Part shown: in pieces, positions 6,945 through 16,500 of the stretch
Layout: each line of letters begins with the position of its first letter
How positions within the stretch are numbered: the stretch's first letter is position 1
NCBI GenBank assembly: GCA_044225555.1
Contig: JBGAIM010000006.1
Location: 62,001-126,000 of the forward strand
Reading direction: 5' to 3'
Source: JADLHS01 sp044225555
GTDB taxonomy: Bacteria > Verrucomicrobiota > Verrucomicrobiia > Limisphaerales > JADLHS01
Length of the DNA stretch: 64,000 nucleotides
Made by a program: the position numbers and the translations under genes
Notes under the pieces: model-generated
The model's database searches: none
Told to the model about the DNA's origin: nothing
The model's input: only the letters and a program-made list of their open reading frames with translations

Positions 6945-9900
6945 TTGGCGGTAGAGCCTTTGAGCATTGAACGCAGGAAACGACCGGTGTGACTGGCGGT
7001 GCATTTTGCCACTTCTTCCGGCGTGCCCTGAGCGACGATCTGCCCACCACCATCTCCAGCCTCCGGGCCGAGATCAATCACCCAGTCGGCGCACTTGATG
7101 ACGTCGAGGTTGTGTTCGATGACGATCACCGAGTGGCCGGCATCCACGAGTCGTTGGAACACCTGGAGCAGCACGCGGACATCGTCGAAGTGCAGGCCGG
7201 TGGTGGGTTCGTCGAAAAGGAACAGAGTAGGTCGAGGGTCGAGGGTCGAAGGTCGAGAGCCAGAGGGGACAGAGTTGGTCATACCTTCGACTTTCGACTT
7301 TCGCCGCTCGACTTCGGCTTCAGCCAGATGCTGCACGAGTTTCAGGCGTTGGCTTTCGCCGCCGGAGAGGGTGTTAATCGGCTGACCGAGGCGCAGATAG
7401 CCAAGGCCGACTTCCTGCAAAAGCTTGAGGCTGGCGGAGGCTCGTTGTGCGGGTTTTGAGTCGGCAAACGAAGCGAGGAAATCAATCACCTCGTCCACGG
7501 TGGCTTCGAGCAGGTCGCCGATGGACCAGGAAACGGTCGAGGGTCGAGGGTTGGAGGGCGAAGGCCTGGCGCGGGTCGTCTGGCTCTCGACTTTCGACCT
7601 TCGACTCTCGATCTTGATTTCCAGAATGTGAGAGCGATAGCGGCGGCCGTTGCAGTCCGGGCAGCGGATGAAAATGTCGCTGAGGAATTGCATCTCGATC
7701 TTCTCAAATCCGGCGCCACGGCATTTTTCGCACTGGCCGACGGCGGAGTTGAAGCTAAACGCGCTGGCGTTGAGGCCGCGTTGTTTGGCGACCTCGGATT
7801 GGGCGAAAACTTCCCGGATGTCGTCGAATGCGCCGATGTAAACGGCGGGATTGGAGCGCGGGGTTTTTCCGAGAGCGGATTGATCTACCAGGACGACTTG
7901 GCCGAGGTTTTCAAAGCCGGTGAGGATGGAAGATGAAGGATGGAGGATGGAGGTTTCCTCTTCTTCGTTACTTTTATCGGACTCGGAATCCAGCCGGTCG
8001 GACGCTTTGACGGTGCTTGAATCCTGGTTTTGCAGCTTGGCTTGAAGTGCCGGCAGTAGGATGTCGCGGACCAGAGTGGATTTGCCAGAGCCGCTGACGC
8101 CGGTGATGGCGACGAAGCGCGGCAGCGGAATTTCCACCGAGACGTTGTTGAGATTGTGGCGCTTGGCGTTGGAGATTTTGAGCCGGCGCACGTCGGCCGC
8201 TACAACGCGACGTTGGGGAATCTCAATCTGTTTTCGTCCACTCAGGTATTGGCCGGTAAGGGAGCGCGTTGATTTCAGCAAATCGGGCAATGGGCCTTGA
8301 AAAACCACTTCGCCGCCCGTTGCGCCGTGGCCGGGGCCGATGTCCACGATTTGATCGGCGGCGCGCATCACGCTCGCTTCGTGTTCGACGACGACGACGG
8401 TGTTGCCGGTGTCGCGGAGTTTTTCAAGGATGCAGACGAGGCGATCGGTGTCGCGGGGATGCAAGCCCACGCTGGGTTCATCGAGAACGAAGAGCGTATT
8501 CACTAGGCGCGTGCCGAGGCAGGTGGTGAGATTGACGCGTTCAGTTTCGCCGCCGCTCAACGTGCGGGTGGGGCGATCCAGCGTGAGATAGCCGAGGCCG
8601 ACTTCGTTGAGGTAGGCGAGGCGAGTGCGAACTTCATCCAACGCGTGCTGAATGGGGTCTTGGGTCTTGGGTCTTGGGTCTCGGGTTTTCATCAACGATT
8701 CGGTCACGGCGAGGGCGTCGCGGACGGGTAGGGCGTAGAAGTTTGGAAGCGTCAGGTGCGAGGATGGAGGAGGGAGGAGGGAGGGCGGCGACTGTGCCTC
8801 CGTGTGCTTGGCCATCTTCAGCAGGTACAAGAGTGCCTCCGGCTTGAGGCGTGCGCCCTGGCAATCGGGGCATTTGGTGTAGGCGCGATAGCGCGAGAGC
8901 AGCACGCGGACGTGCATCTTGTAGGATTTTGTTTCCAGCCAGCGGAAGTAACCCTTCACGCCATACCACGCACGCGGCCATTGGTGGTTTTCGTCAATGC
9001 CGTAGTCCTTGTCGCCTTCGAGAACCCAGCGCTGATGCTCGGCAGTGAGGTGGTGGAACGGCACGTTCATCGGGACTTCGCGCACCTTGCAGAACTTTCT
9101 CAAATCGCTCTGGCATTCGGCGCTGAAACCGGAGCGCCACGGCTTGACCGCACCTTGTGCGAGCGTGAGCGAGCGGTCGGGGATGGCGAGGTCGTAATCA
9201 ATCGTGATGGTGCGGCCAAAGCCTTTGCAGGTCGGGCACGCGCCGAGGGGGTGATTGAAGCTGAACAAGGCGGGGGAAGCGTCGGGATATTCGATGTTGC
9301 ACGGAGCGCAGTGGAGTTTGTTGGAATAGGATTTCGGGGCTTGAGGCTTGGGTCTTGAGTCTTGAGTCTGGGCCAGCTTGTGAATGGTCAGCTTGCCTTT
9401 GCCGAAGTGGTAGGCTTGTTCGCAGGCTTCGACGAAACGGGCGCGGGCGGCGGGGGCGAGTTTGACGCGATCTTGAATGACCGTGAGCACCGAATGCGGA
9501 GTGCGGAGTGCGGAAAGGTTGAGGGCGTCCTCAATGCGCACAGGTTCGCCCTTCAACAGGAGGCGTTGATAACCTTGCTTGGAAATCAGCGCGAGAGATT
9601 CGGCAAGCGGGAGTTTGTCGGACAGCGGAACGTCGAAGGTGATGACGAATTCTCCCGAATGGGTCTCGGCTTTGGGTTTTAGACTTTGAACTTTAGCCCA
9701 AACTTCCTGCGGTGAATCCTTGCTCACCGGTTGACCGCAGCCGCGACAGTGGAGTTGTGCCAGATGCGGCCAGAGGACTTTCATGTGGTCGCAAATTTCC
9801 GTCATCGTGCCAACGGTGGAGCGCGTGGAGCGGACGGCGTTGCGTTGTTCGATGGCGATGGCGGGCGGGATGCCTTCGATGCTGTCCACTTGCGGCTTGT

Positions 9901-10123
9901 CCATGCGGTCGAAGAACTGTCGCGCGTAGGGGGAGAAGGTTTCGATATACCGCCGCTGGCCTTCGGCATAAAGCGTGTCGAACGCGAGCGAACTTTTACC
10001 TGAACCGCTCAAGCCCGTGATGACGATGAGCCGGTGCAACGGCAGATCGAGATTAAAGTTCTTGAGATTGTTGTGCCGAACGCCGCGCAGGCGGATTCGG
10101 GCAGAGGATTTCGGTTCGAACAT
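6935..10123 (-). CDS. uvrA: Excinuclease ABC subunit A with low-complexity insertions
   Basis: 1062 aa against about 940 for typical UvrA. DNA-damage sensor of nucleotide excision repair; an ABC ATPase dimer that loads UvrB. Seen: Walker A GLSGSGKSS near residue 38 and GVSGSGKST near 680, two LSGGE signatures, Walker B FVLDEPSVGLH and FLFDEPTTGLH, and zinc-type CxxC pairs (CRGCG, CAPC/CPTC, CPDC, CEKC/CPDC). The excess length is explained by in-frame repetitive insertions near residues 141-155, 251-263, 445-456, 478-490, 713-735, 836-865 and 936-966, which read as peptides such as TRDPRPKTQDP and SRPSTLDPRPT. All lie between conserved motifs, so the protein may be functional. Complete start at 10123 (MFEPKSSARI). 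It is a paralog of the fragment at 1-353. Confidence 0.95.
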   Translation of the reverse strand: MFEPKSSARIRLRGVRHNNLKNFNLDLPLHRLIVITGLSGSGKSSLAFDTLYAEGQRRYIETFSPYARQFFDRMDKPQVDSIEGIPPAIAIEQRNAVRSTRSTVGTMTEICDHMKVLWPHLAQLHCRGCGQPVSKDSPQEVWAKVQSLKPKAETHSGEFVITFDVPLSDKLPLAESLALISKQGYQRLLLKGEPVRIEDALNLSALRTPHSVLTVIQDRVKLAPAARARFVEACEQAYHFGKGKLTIHKLAQTQDSRPKPQAPKSYSNKLHCAPCNIEYPDASPALFSFNHPLGACPTCKGFGRTITIDYDLAIPDRSLTLAQGAVKPWRSGFSAECQSDLRKFCKVREVPMNVPFHHLTAEHQRWVLEGDKDYGIDENHQWPRAWYGVKGYFRWLETKSYKMHVRVLLSRYRAYTKCPDCQGARLKPEALLYLLKMAKHTEAQSPPSLLPPPSSHLTLPNFYALPVRDALAVTESLMKTRDPRPKTQDPIQHALDEVRTRLAYLNEVGLGYLTLDRPTRTLSGGETERVNLTTCLGTRLVNTLFVLDEPSVGLHPRDTDRLVCILEKLRDTGNTVVVVEHEASVMRAADQIVDIGPGHGATGGEVVFQGPLPDLLKSTRSLTGQYLSGRKQIEIPQRRVVAADVRRLKISNAKRHNLNNVSVEIPLPRFVAITGVSGSGKSTLVRDILLPALQAKLQNQDSSTVKASDRLDSESDKSNEEEETSILHPSSSILTGFENLGQVVLVDQSALGKTPRSNPAVYIGAFDDIREVFAQSEVAKQRGLNASAFSFNSAVGQCEKCRGAGFEKIEMQFLSDIFIRCPDCNGRRYRSHILEIKIESRRSKVESQTTRARPSPSNPRPSTVSWSIGDLLEATVDEVIDFLASFADSKPAQRASASLKLLQEVGLGYLRLGQPINTLSGGESQRLKLVQHLAEAEVERRKSKVEGMTNSVPSGSRPSTLDPRPTLFLFDEPTTGLHFDDVRVLLQVFQRLVDAGHSVIVIEHNLDVIKCADWVIDLGPEAGDGGGQIVAQGTPEEVAKCTASHTGRFLRSMLKGSTAKRN
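7230..7315. repeat. Word-repeat insertion in uvrA (GGTCGA type, inverted)
   Basis: Left part is repeats of GGTCGAGG/GGTCGAAG; right part is the complementary word CTTCGACTTTCGAC. Together they make an imperfect hairpin. It is translated within UvrA between the second signature motif and Walker B. Confidence 0.8.
7535..7610. repeat. Word-repeat insertion in uvrA (GGTCGA type, second copy)
   Basis: GGTCGAGGGTCGAGGG on the left and CTCTCGACTTTCGACC plus TTCGACTCTCG on the right, again complementary. It replaces the short linker after the last CxxC zinc motif in UvrA. Confidence 0.8.
7922..7953. repeat. Word-repeat insertion in uvrA (GGATGGA/GAAGATG type)
   Basis: Purine-rich direct repeats of GGATGGAG and GGAAGATGAAGG. 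On the coding strand this gives SILHPSSSIL within a longer acidic, Ser-rich insertion of UvrA after the second Walker A region. Confidence 0.75.
8654..8685. repeat. Word-repeat insertion in uvrA (GGGTCTT type)
   Basis: Four tandem 7-base units of GGGTCTT, the last ending in C. Encodes DPRPKTQDP in UvrA, 5' of the LSGGE signature of the first ABC domain. Confidence 0.8.
8761..8787. repeat. Word-repeat insertion in uvrA (GGAGGA type)
   Basis: AGGATGGAGG followed by AGGGAGGAGGGAGGG, encoding a Pro/Ser/Leu-rich stretch (PPSLLPPPSS) in UvrA. It lies about 75 bases from the GGGTCTT array. Confidence 0.7.
9336..9372. repeat. Word-repeat insertion in uvrA (GGCTTGA/GTCTTGA type)
   Basis: GGCTTGAGGCTTGG followed by GTCTTGAGTCTTGAG, encoding TQDSRPKPQAPK in UvrA. 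Two weaker examples lie at 9494-9514 (TGCGGAG repeated three times) and 9668-9702 (CTTTGGGTTTTAGAC type). Confidence 0.75.
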
Positions 10124-10230
10124 CGATCGACGAAATTAGAGCAGTGAGAACTGATGTCAAACGCGCACCCCCGGCAATTCACCGGGCTGGGCTCGGGCGT
10201 TTTGCGACCCATTTGTGGCATTCTTAATTA

Positions 10231-10259
10231 TTGACGGGTGAGGAAGTATGGTCTTAATT
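10231..10259 (+). promoter_or_regulatory. Candidate sigma-70 type promoter
   Basis: TTGACG (10231-10236), a 17-base spacer and TTAATT (10254-10259), ending 27 bases before the ATG at 10287. Only the -35 box is strong. Confidence 0.35.
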
Positions 10260-10286
10260 CTAACAAACCCAGTCACAAATTGACGC

Positions 10287-13200
10287 ATGAACACAAAACT
10301 CCTGTACCTAACCATGGCCCTTGCCTCCGCTGCGCCGCTCCACGCTGCGAACATAGCTTGGGTTAGCCTCCATTCCAGCGATGACACCGCCTCAGCCGCG
10401 GCAAGCTCGGCTACGACTGGCGGCTTCACGAATGCCCCTGACCGGGGTTATACGCAGCTCTTGACCTCCCAAGGGCACACAGTCACTCGCTTCCTCAGTG
10501 TGGATAACATAGATACGGCCGTCTTTGCCAGCGACGGTGTGACACCCGTCCTGCCAGCTATTCAAACCAATGACCTGATTATCATTAGCCGTTCGGTCGG
10601 GAGCGGACAATACCAGCAAGCCAACGAAACAGCGGCCTGGAACGGGATCACCAAGCCCATGATTCTGCTGGGAGGCTACATCACGCGCGGGGGGACGGGC
10701 GGAGGTTCGCGACTTGGTCTGACGGCGGGTGAAACCATTCCCGACAACAACTCAAATAACATGCGGCTAAAGGTAAACGCGCCGAGCCATCCGATTTTTG
10801 CTGGAGTCTCGTTGGATAGCACTAATTTGATGGTCAATCCATTTTCGCGGATCATCACCTACACCAATGCGTTCAACGGCGCCCCCATTTTGCAGCGTGG
10901 CATTTCGGTCAATAACAATTCCATGGCGTCGGGCGGTTCAGCCCTTGCCGTCGTTGGGACGACCGGTGATGCGGCGATCAACGGACCCATCATCGCGGAA
11001 TTCCCTCCGGGCGTGGTGACAACCCACTTCAGCGATGTCTTGGGCGGAAGGCGGTTAATCTTCTTTAGCGGCAGCCGGGAAACCAACACGTTTAGCGGCG
11101 ACACAGCCGGGGTCTTTGACCTCCAGACGGACGGCGCGACCCTGTTCCTCAACGCGATCACGTATTTGACGACGCCGCAGGCGGTCAAATGCACCTTGCC
11201 ATTGGCTGGGGCGACAAATCTGGTTGGGGGCGATGCCTGGACTTTCAGTGCCGGCGTCATTGGTGACTTGCCCATTACCTACCAATGGTACCAGAACGGA
11301 CTACCGTTGGCCGGGGCCACCACCGCCGGTCTTGCGTTCACCAGCTTGGATCCGACCAATGCCGGCGACTATCAGTTGCATGTTACCAACTCGTTGGGCT
11401 GGGCGACGAGCACGGTGGCCCGGCTCGACTTCCATGCTTTTCCGCCGGCCAGCATTACCAACAGCATGATTTCATACTGGCCGCTGGATGCGGCGCTGGG
11501 CACGAAGACGGTGGATCTGGTTCGAGGCTACGATATGACGCTCGTTAATCTCTACGCTTCCAACGCAGTGCCCGGCCGGTGGGGAAACGCATTTCAGTTT
11601 AATGGAACCATTGCCTCCTCCATGGAGCGCATCCACGGAACGAATGATGCCATGCCGGTTTACAAGCATCCCGACTTTACCGTTTCATTATGGGTTAACG
11701 CCCTTCCACAAACTGACAAGCGCGTTTATGCCGAGGGGAACACGACCAACGGCAATACGCTGTTTGATCTCGGCACGCATAGTGGCGGTGCGGATGGAAC
11801 CGTGGACTTGTATGTTCGTAGCGATGGAAATGTCACCGCGACCGACCATCGACGGTCAGTTGCGACGGCCTATGATGGCAATTGGCACAACGTCGTTTAT
11901 GTGCAGCGGGACGTGGGCAATGGGAACATGCGGGCGCAACTTTGGATTGACGGTGTTCTGGACCCGGTCGTGATTGCTCCGATTCGCCCGCTTAATCCCA
12001 ACACCACCGCGTTTGGCGCTTTGCGTCGCGCGAGCACGTCGGCCAACTTCACCGGTTTGATCGATGAAGTTGCGACGTGGAATCGTGCCCTGTCCCCGGA
12101 AGAGATTGGGATTTTGCAGGTAACCGCGATCACCAATCCGCCCAGCCAGCTCCAGCCCCTGGCCATCAGCAGTTTTAAGACTGATTTGCCCGCCGTGGTT
12201 ACGGGAGGTTCAACCACCCTGCGTTGGGACGTCAGCAAGGATGCCACGCAGGTGACCATTAGTGGACTCGGGGACGTGACCGCGCAGACCGCCGTGGGGC
12301 TTGGTAGTCAAATCATCTCGCCGGCGCAATCAACCAATTTTGTGCTGACGGTCAAGCGTGGCGTGGACACGCTTTCCGCGACCACTTCGGTGGCGGTGAT
12401 TTCGGGTGTCGCAACTGGGTGGACGCTGTTGGACGATTTCGACCAGTACCAACCCGGAAACTTGTTTGCTGGCGGTTATTGGAACGACACCTCCGGAAGC
12501 GCTGGCCAAGTGGTCACGGCCAATGGCAACCGCGCCATGCGCACCACCTCCTCGGGCATCAGCTTTCTGAACCTGCGCAGTTTATCAATTCCGGAGTTGC
12601 AGGCTCGGACCTTGTTCTTCCGCATCATCCCCGGCGCCGATAACGCCGTGGGTGTCACCAACATTGTTGGTCTCACGGACAAGAGTCAGCGGAGTTATGC
12701 CGATGAGTTCTCCAACATCGGCCCTGTGCTCTATCCCACGGCGCTGACCAACGTGGATTACCTGGTGGAAACCAATGGCTGGTATCTCGGCGCACGCAAT
12801 TATCCGGGTGGAACGATTGACTACAACGGAACGACGCCGCCCCAACTCGCGCTGGAGTCCGGCGGGGTTTACAACGTGTGGGTGGATCTTACGAATGCCC
12901 CGATGGGCGACCTGATCAACGACACCTTCACCGTCTATATTCAGAAGGAAGGCGGCGCCGCCCGGACCGTGCTTTTCCAGGATTACGGCAGCGATCGTGA
13001 CTTCTTCCTGATTGATCCGGTGCTGGGAGGAATGTTGCCCGTCTTGGACAAACTGGTGGTGATGGGCAACAGCGCCACGGTTAGCGCCGTCTTTGACGAC
13101 TTCTATCTGAGCACGGCAGGCTATAACGCAACCGTACCAAAAGCATATGCCTTTGCGGCGCCGCCGGGACCGTTGAGTATTACCTGGTCCGGCAGCCAGC

Positions 13201-13340
13201 TCCAAATCAGTTGGTCCAACGGCACGCTTCAGTCCTCGACGAACGCGGCCGGACCGTACGTTGATGTGCCAGGGAATCCGAGTTCGCCGTATCTGGCCAG
13301 CCCGACTGGCGAGGGAACATTCTATCGTTCCCGCAATTGA
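10287..13340 (+). CDS. Large secreted protein with Ig-like and LamG (concanavalin-like) domains
   Basis: 1017 aa. A signal peptide (about 1-20, LASAAPLHA) precedes a roughly 270-residue domain whose look (LLTSQGHTVTRFL, NDLIIISRSVGSG) suggests a ThuA/amidotransferase-like alpha/beta fold, here without assigned activity. Residues about 308-385 are Ig-like (ITYQWYQNGLPLAGAT...NAGDYQLHVTN), and 395-608 a LamG domain (YWPLD...FTVSLWVN...GNWHNVVYVQRD...LWIDG...IDEVATWNRALSPEE). The remaining 400 residues include another Ig-like stretch and a C-terminal module ending FYRSRN, which resembles the FFRL-type ends of other secreted proteins of this lineage. No PEP-CTERM anchor is present. Probably cell-surface or exported, binding polysaccharide or protein; exact role unknown. 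A good terminator follows. Confidence 0.85.
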   Translation: MNTKLLYLTMALASAAPLHAANIAWVSLHSSDDTASAAASSATTGGFTNAPDRGYTQLLTSQGHTVTRFLSVDNIDTAVFASDGVTPVLPAIQTNDLIIISRSVGSGQYQQANETAAWNGITKPMILLGGYITRGGTGGGSRLGLTAGETIPDNNSNNMRLKVNAPSHPIFAGVSLDSTNLMVNPFSRIITYTNAFNGAPILQRGISVNNNSMASGGSALAVVGTTGDAAINGPIIAEFPPGVVTTHFSDVLGGRRLIFFSGSRETNTFSGDTAGVFDLQTDGATLFLNAITYLTTPQAVKCTLPLAGATNLVGGDAWTFSAGVIGDLPITYQWYQNGLPLAGATTAGLAFTSLDPTNAGDYQLHVTNSLGWATSTVARLDFHAFPPASITNSMISYWPLDAALGTKTVDLVRGYDMTLVNLYASNAVPGRWGNAFQFNGTIASSMERIHGTNDAMPVYKHPDFTVSLWVNALPQTDKRVYAEGNTTNGNTLFDLGTHSGGADGTVDLYVRSDGNVTATDHRRSVATAYDGNWHNVVYVQRDVGNGNMRAQLWIDGVLDPVVIAPIRPLNPNTTAFGALRRASTSANFTGLIDEVATWNRALSPEEIGILQVTAITNPPSQLQPLAISSFKTDLPAVVTGGSTTLRWDVSKDATQVTISGLGDVTAQTAVGLGSQIISPAQSTNFVLTVKRGVDTLSATTSVAVISGVATGWTLLDDFDQYQPGNLFAGGYWNDTSGSAGQVVTANGNRAMRTTSSGISFLNLRSLSIPELQARTLFFRIIPGADNAVGVTNIVGLTDKSQRSYADEFSNIGPVLYPTALTNVDYLVETNGWYLGARNYPGGTIDYNGTTPPQLALESGGVYNVWVDLTNAPMGDLINDTFTVYIQKEGGAARTVLFQDYGSDRDFFLIDPVLGGMLPVLDKLVVMGNSATVSAVFDDFYLSTAGYNATVPKAYAFAAPPGPLSITWSGSQLQISWSNGTLQSSTNAAGPYVDVPGNPSSPYLASPTGEGTFYRSRN

Positions 13341-13365
13341 CCTGGCTACAGGCGAACACGCTTGC

Positions 13366-13400
13366 GAGGCGGCTGATATACATCAGCCGTCTCTTTTTTC
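13366..13400 (+). terminator. Rho-independent terminator
   Basis: A 12-bp stem with one G-U pair, GAGGCGGCTGAT (13366-13377) against ATCAGCCGTCTC (13382-13393), a four-base loop, then a run of six T. It follows the LamG protein by about 25 bases. Confidence 0.85.
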
Positions 13401-13468
13401 GGGGCGGGCGTGAACTGGTGCGCGCCGGACTGCGAATCCATGATTCATCACGAAGTTGAAAAACCTGG

Positions 13469-13497
13469 TTGACACCTGCGCGCGCAGGCAGAAAATT
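13469..13497 (+). promoter_or_regulatory. Candidate promoter with a palindrome in the spacer
   Basis: TTGACA (13469-13474), a 17-base spacer and AAAATT (13492-13497), about 100 bases before the next gene. The spacer begins with the perfect 14-base palindrome CCTGCGCGCGCAGG (13475-13488), a possible operator placed where a repressor would block RNA polymerase. Confidence 0.35.
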
Positions 13498-13598
13498 GGC
13501 GTCATGAACCCGAGGCAATAGCGATTCACACCGAGTCGTGCTGCGTACAAGAAGTAATTTCCTATCAACTTTTTCAGTCAACCAACGCCCGTTTAAAT

Positions 13599-16500
13599 AT
13601 GAAAAAATACACCCTCAGTGTCGTGGCTATTTTACTTGCCGCCGCTACCACCGTCCCCGCCGCCAGCTCCCTCTGGCTCGGTACCAATGCCACGGCCGGT
13701 ACGGCCTGGACCAATCCACCAAATTGGTTTCCCGTCGGTGTTCCCAATGTCGGCGACGACATCGTCATTGCGGATGCGACGGGCAACAACCTCAACCTGG
13801 CCGATGGGCGCACCATTGGTGCGCTGACTTTTGGGACGACGGGCACGCGCGCCTCGGCGTTTACCATCGGCAGCAACGCTCCAAACGCTTCCCTCACCAT
13901 TAATAATGGTCTGGTCGCCAACGGTAACATCGGCGGAGTGCTTAATTTCTTGAGGCTTCCGACAGTCATTGGCGCGGACCAGACCTGGTCCATCGGGGGC
14001 ACGCCTGGAACTGTCACCACCGACTCTGGCATCGGCGTGACCACCCTTGGGACTCCCAATCAAGTGCAATTCGCACTCAACGCGAACTTGACGAAAACCA
14101 ATACGGGCCAACTCACCTTCATCGGCGCAAATATCACCGGCAACGGCAACCTCATTATCAATCAGGGGCCGGTGAAATTTAACGGCGGCAGCACAACCAC
14201 GATGAGCGTTAGTGGCGGCGGAAGCATCATCATTAACAGTGGCGGGAAGTTGATGCTGTTCCGCAACAGCGGCGCCGTGATCTGCACAAAACCGATCACG
14301 CTTAATGCCGGAGGCACCCTCGAATTCGGCGGGAACAACACCGGAGGTGCGGTTTACGGATTCCCGTTGACCCTGAGCGGAAACGTGACGTTTTCTTCTG
14401 GTGGCGGTACAGCGACCGCAAAAAACTATTTCCTGACGGGAGCTTGGTCCGGGACCGCGGCGATCAATGGAACGGCGGTTGGCTCCGACCCCGTTATTCT
14501 CGTATTGTCCAACAATCTCGCCGGCTGGACTGGCAGTTTCAACAATGCGGGTAACGGTTTGCGGATCGGCTTTTCGACGGCTGCTCCAGGCAGTGCGGCG
14601 GTTGCGTGGTCGCTCAACAATGCGGGTGCAGTTTTGGAAACCTACAGCGCGACGAGCATTGAACTTGGCAGCTTGAGCGGTAATAGCGGCACGCTGCGCA
14701 ACAGCGGCGGCGGTCCGGCGACCGTGACCGTCGGTGCACTAAGCACCAGCACCACGTTCGGTGCGGTCATGGCCGACAATACTTCTTCACTCGGACTGGT
14801 GAAGGTTGGGACGGGAACTCTGACCCTGACCGGCAATAACACCTTCAGTGGCGGCACCATCGTCAGCAACGGCGCCGTCTTAGTCCAAGGGAGCACTGCC
14901 AGTGCTGGTTCAGGTAGTGTGACAGTTCGTGCGGGTGCACTTTTCGGTGGTTCGGGCAACGCCAACGGCGCGGTGACTGTGGATCTTGGCGGAACGATCC
15001 GGGCAGCCGGTGGGATCGGCGCACCGCCGTTGAACGTCGGCACCCTCACGTTGGGGAGCGGTTCGACCGACAACACGACCTCGGAAGTGGATGCCTTTCT
15101 CAATGGGAAAATCGTATGCGCCGGCGGCTTGACGGTAAACGGAACCAACGTGATCAACATCATCGGTGCGGTCCCGGCCGTCGGAGTTTATGATTTGATT
15201 ACCTACACCGGAGCGATCGGCGGGAATGGATTCTCCGGTTTCAAATTGGGAGTATTGCCACCCGGAGTCGTGGCCAACCTTCAGGACTCTGGTACTGCCA
15301 TCCAGTTGAACGTGACCCAGACGGGCGAGTCGGGAATTTGGGTGGGCAATGTGCTTGGCCAATGGAATCTGGCGGGCGGCCTCGAATGGAAAGGGGCGAT
15401 CTCGGGCAATCCTCAACCCTATCTCAACCTCTATCCTGCCATTTTCAATGATTCCGCCTCGAGTTTCACGGTCACAATCACGGAAGACGTCACCCCGGCG
15501 ATCGTGAATTTGAACCATACCACGGATTACACGTTCACCGGTGCGGGTGGTATTATCGGTACGGCTGGACTCACCAAGGATGGTCCGGGCAAATTGACCA
15601 TCGTCAACAGCAACACCTACAGCGGCGGGACTTATATTACCAACGGCACGGTGCAATTGGGGAACGGTGGCACCAGCGGGTCAATCAGTGGCCCGGTCAA
15701 CAACGATGGTGTTTTTGTTTTCAACCGTTCGGATGCCATCACTTTTAACGGAATCAATGGCGCCGGTTCGATTGAGCAACGTGGCACCGGCATTTTGACC
15801 GTGGGCGGAGCGAACAGTTACACCGGACTTGCGATTATTGCCTCCGGTACCTTGGCAGCGGGCAGCGGCAGCGCTGTGGGCGTCACCAACTCGGGTACCG
15901 TCATCTCGAACACCGCGACTTTGGACGTTAATTCGCAGAGTCTTGGCGCAGAGCCAATCAATGCGCAAGGAGCCGGCGTGGGCGGCGCAGGCGCGATTGT
16001 TAACAATGGTCCGGGGGATCAAACCACCGCGACCCGATATGTAACGCTGGACGGCCCGACGACGTTCGGCGGCGCGCGCCGCTGGGATATCCGTGTGCCC
16101 ACCGTGGCGAACGATCCGAACGGCGGCAATGACGCCTTCCTCCACGGCAACGGTTACAACCTCACCAAGGTCAGCTCCAACGTGGTCGGGCTCATCAGTG
16201 CGGGCGACACGGGGCTGGGCGACATTGACGTTCAGGGCGGAACCCTGACGTTTTCGCGCTCCACATACATGGGCAACCCGTCCAAGAAAATCACGGTACG
16301 TCCGGGCGCAACGCTGCAACTGCACCGGACCAGCGAATTCGTCAACAACATCCTCGACAAGGCGCTCTCGCTGACCAACGCGACCTTCGCCATTGAAGGG
16401 AACGGATTGACCAACAATCAATTCGCAGGGTCGGTGACACTCTCCGACTCCAATGTCGTCAATCTACCCGCGGCCACGGGTTTGATTCTGACCGGGCCGG

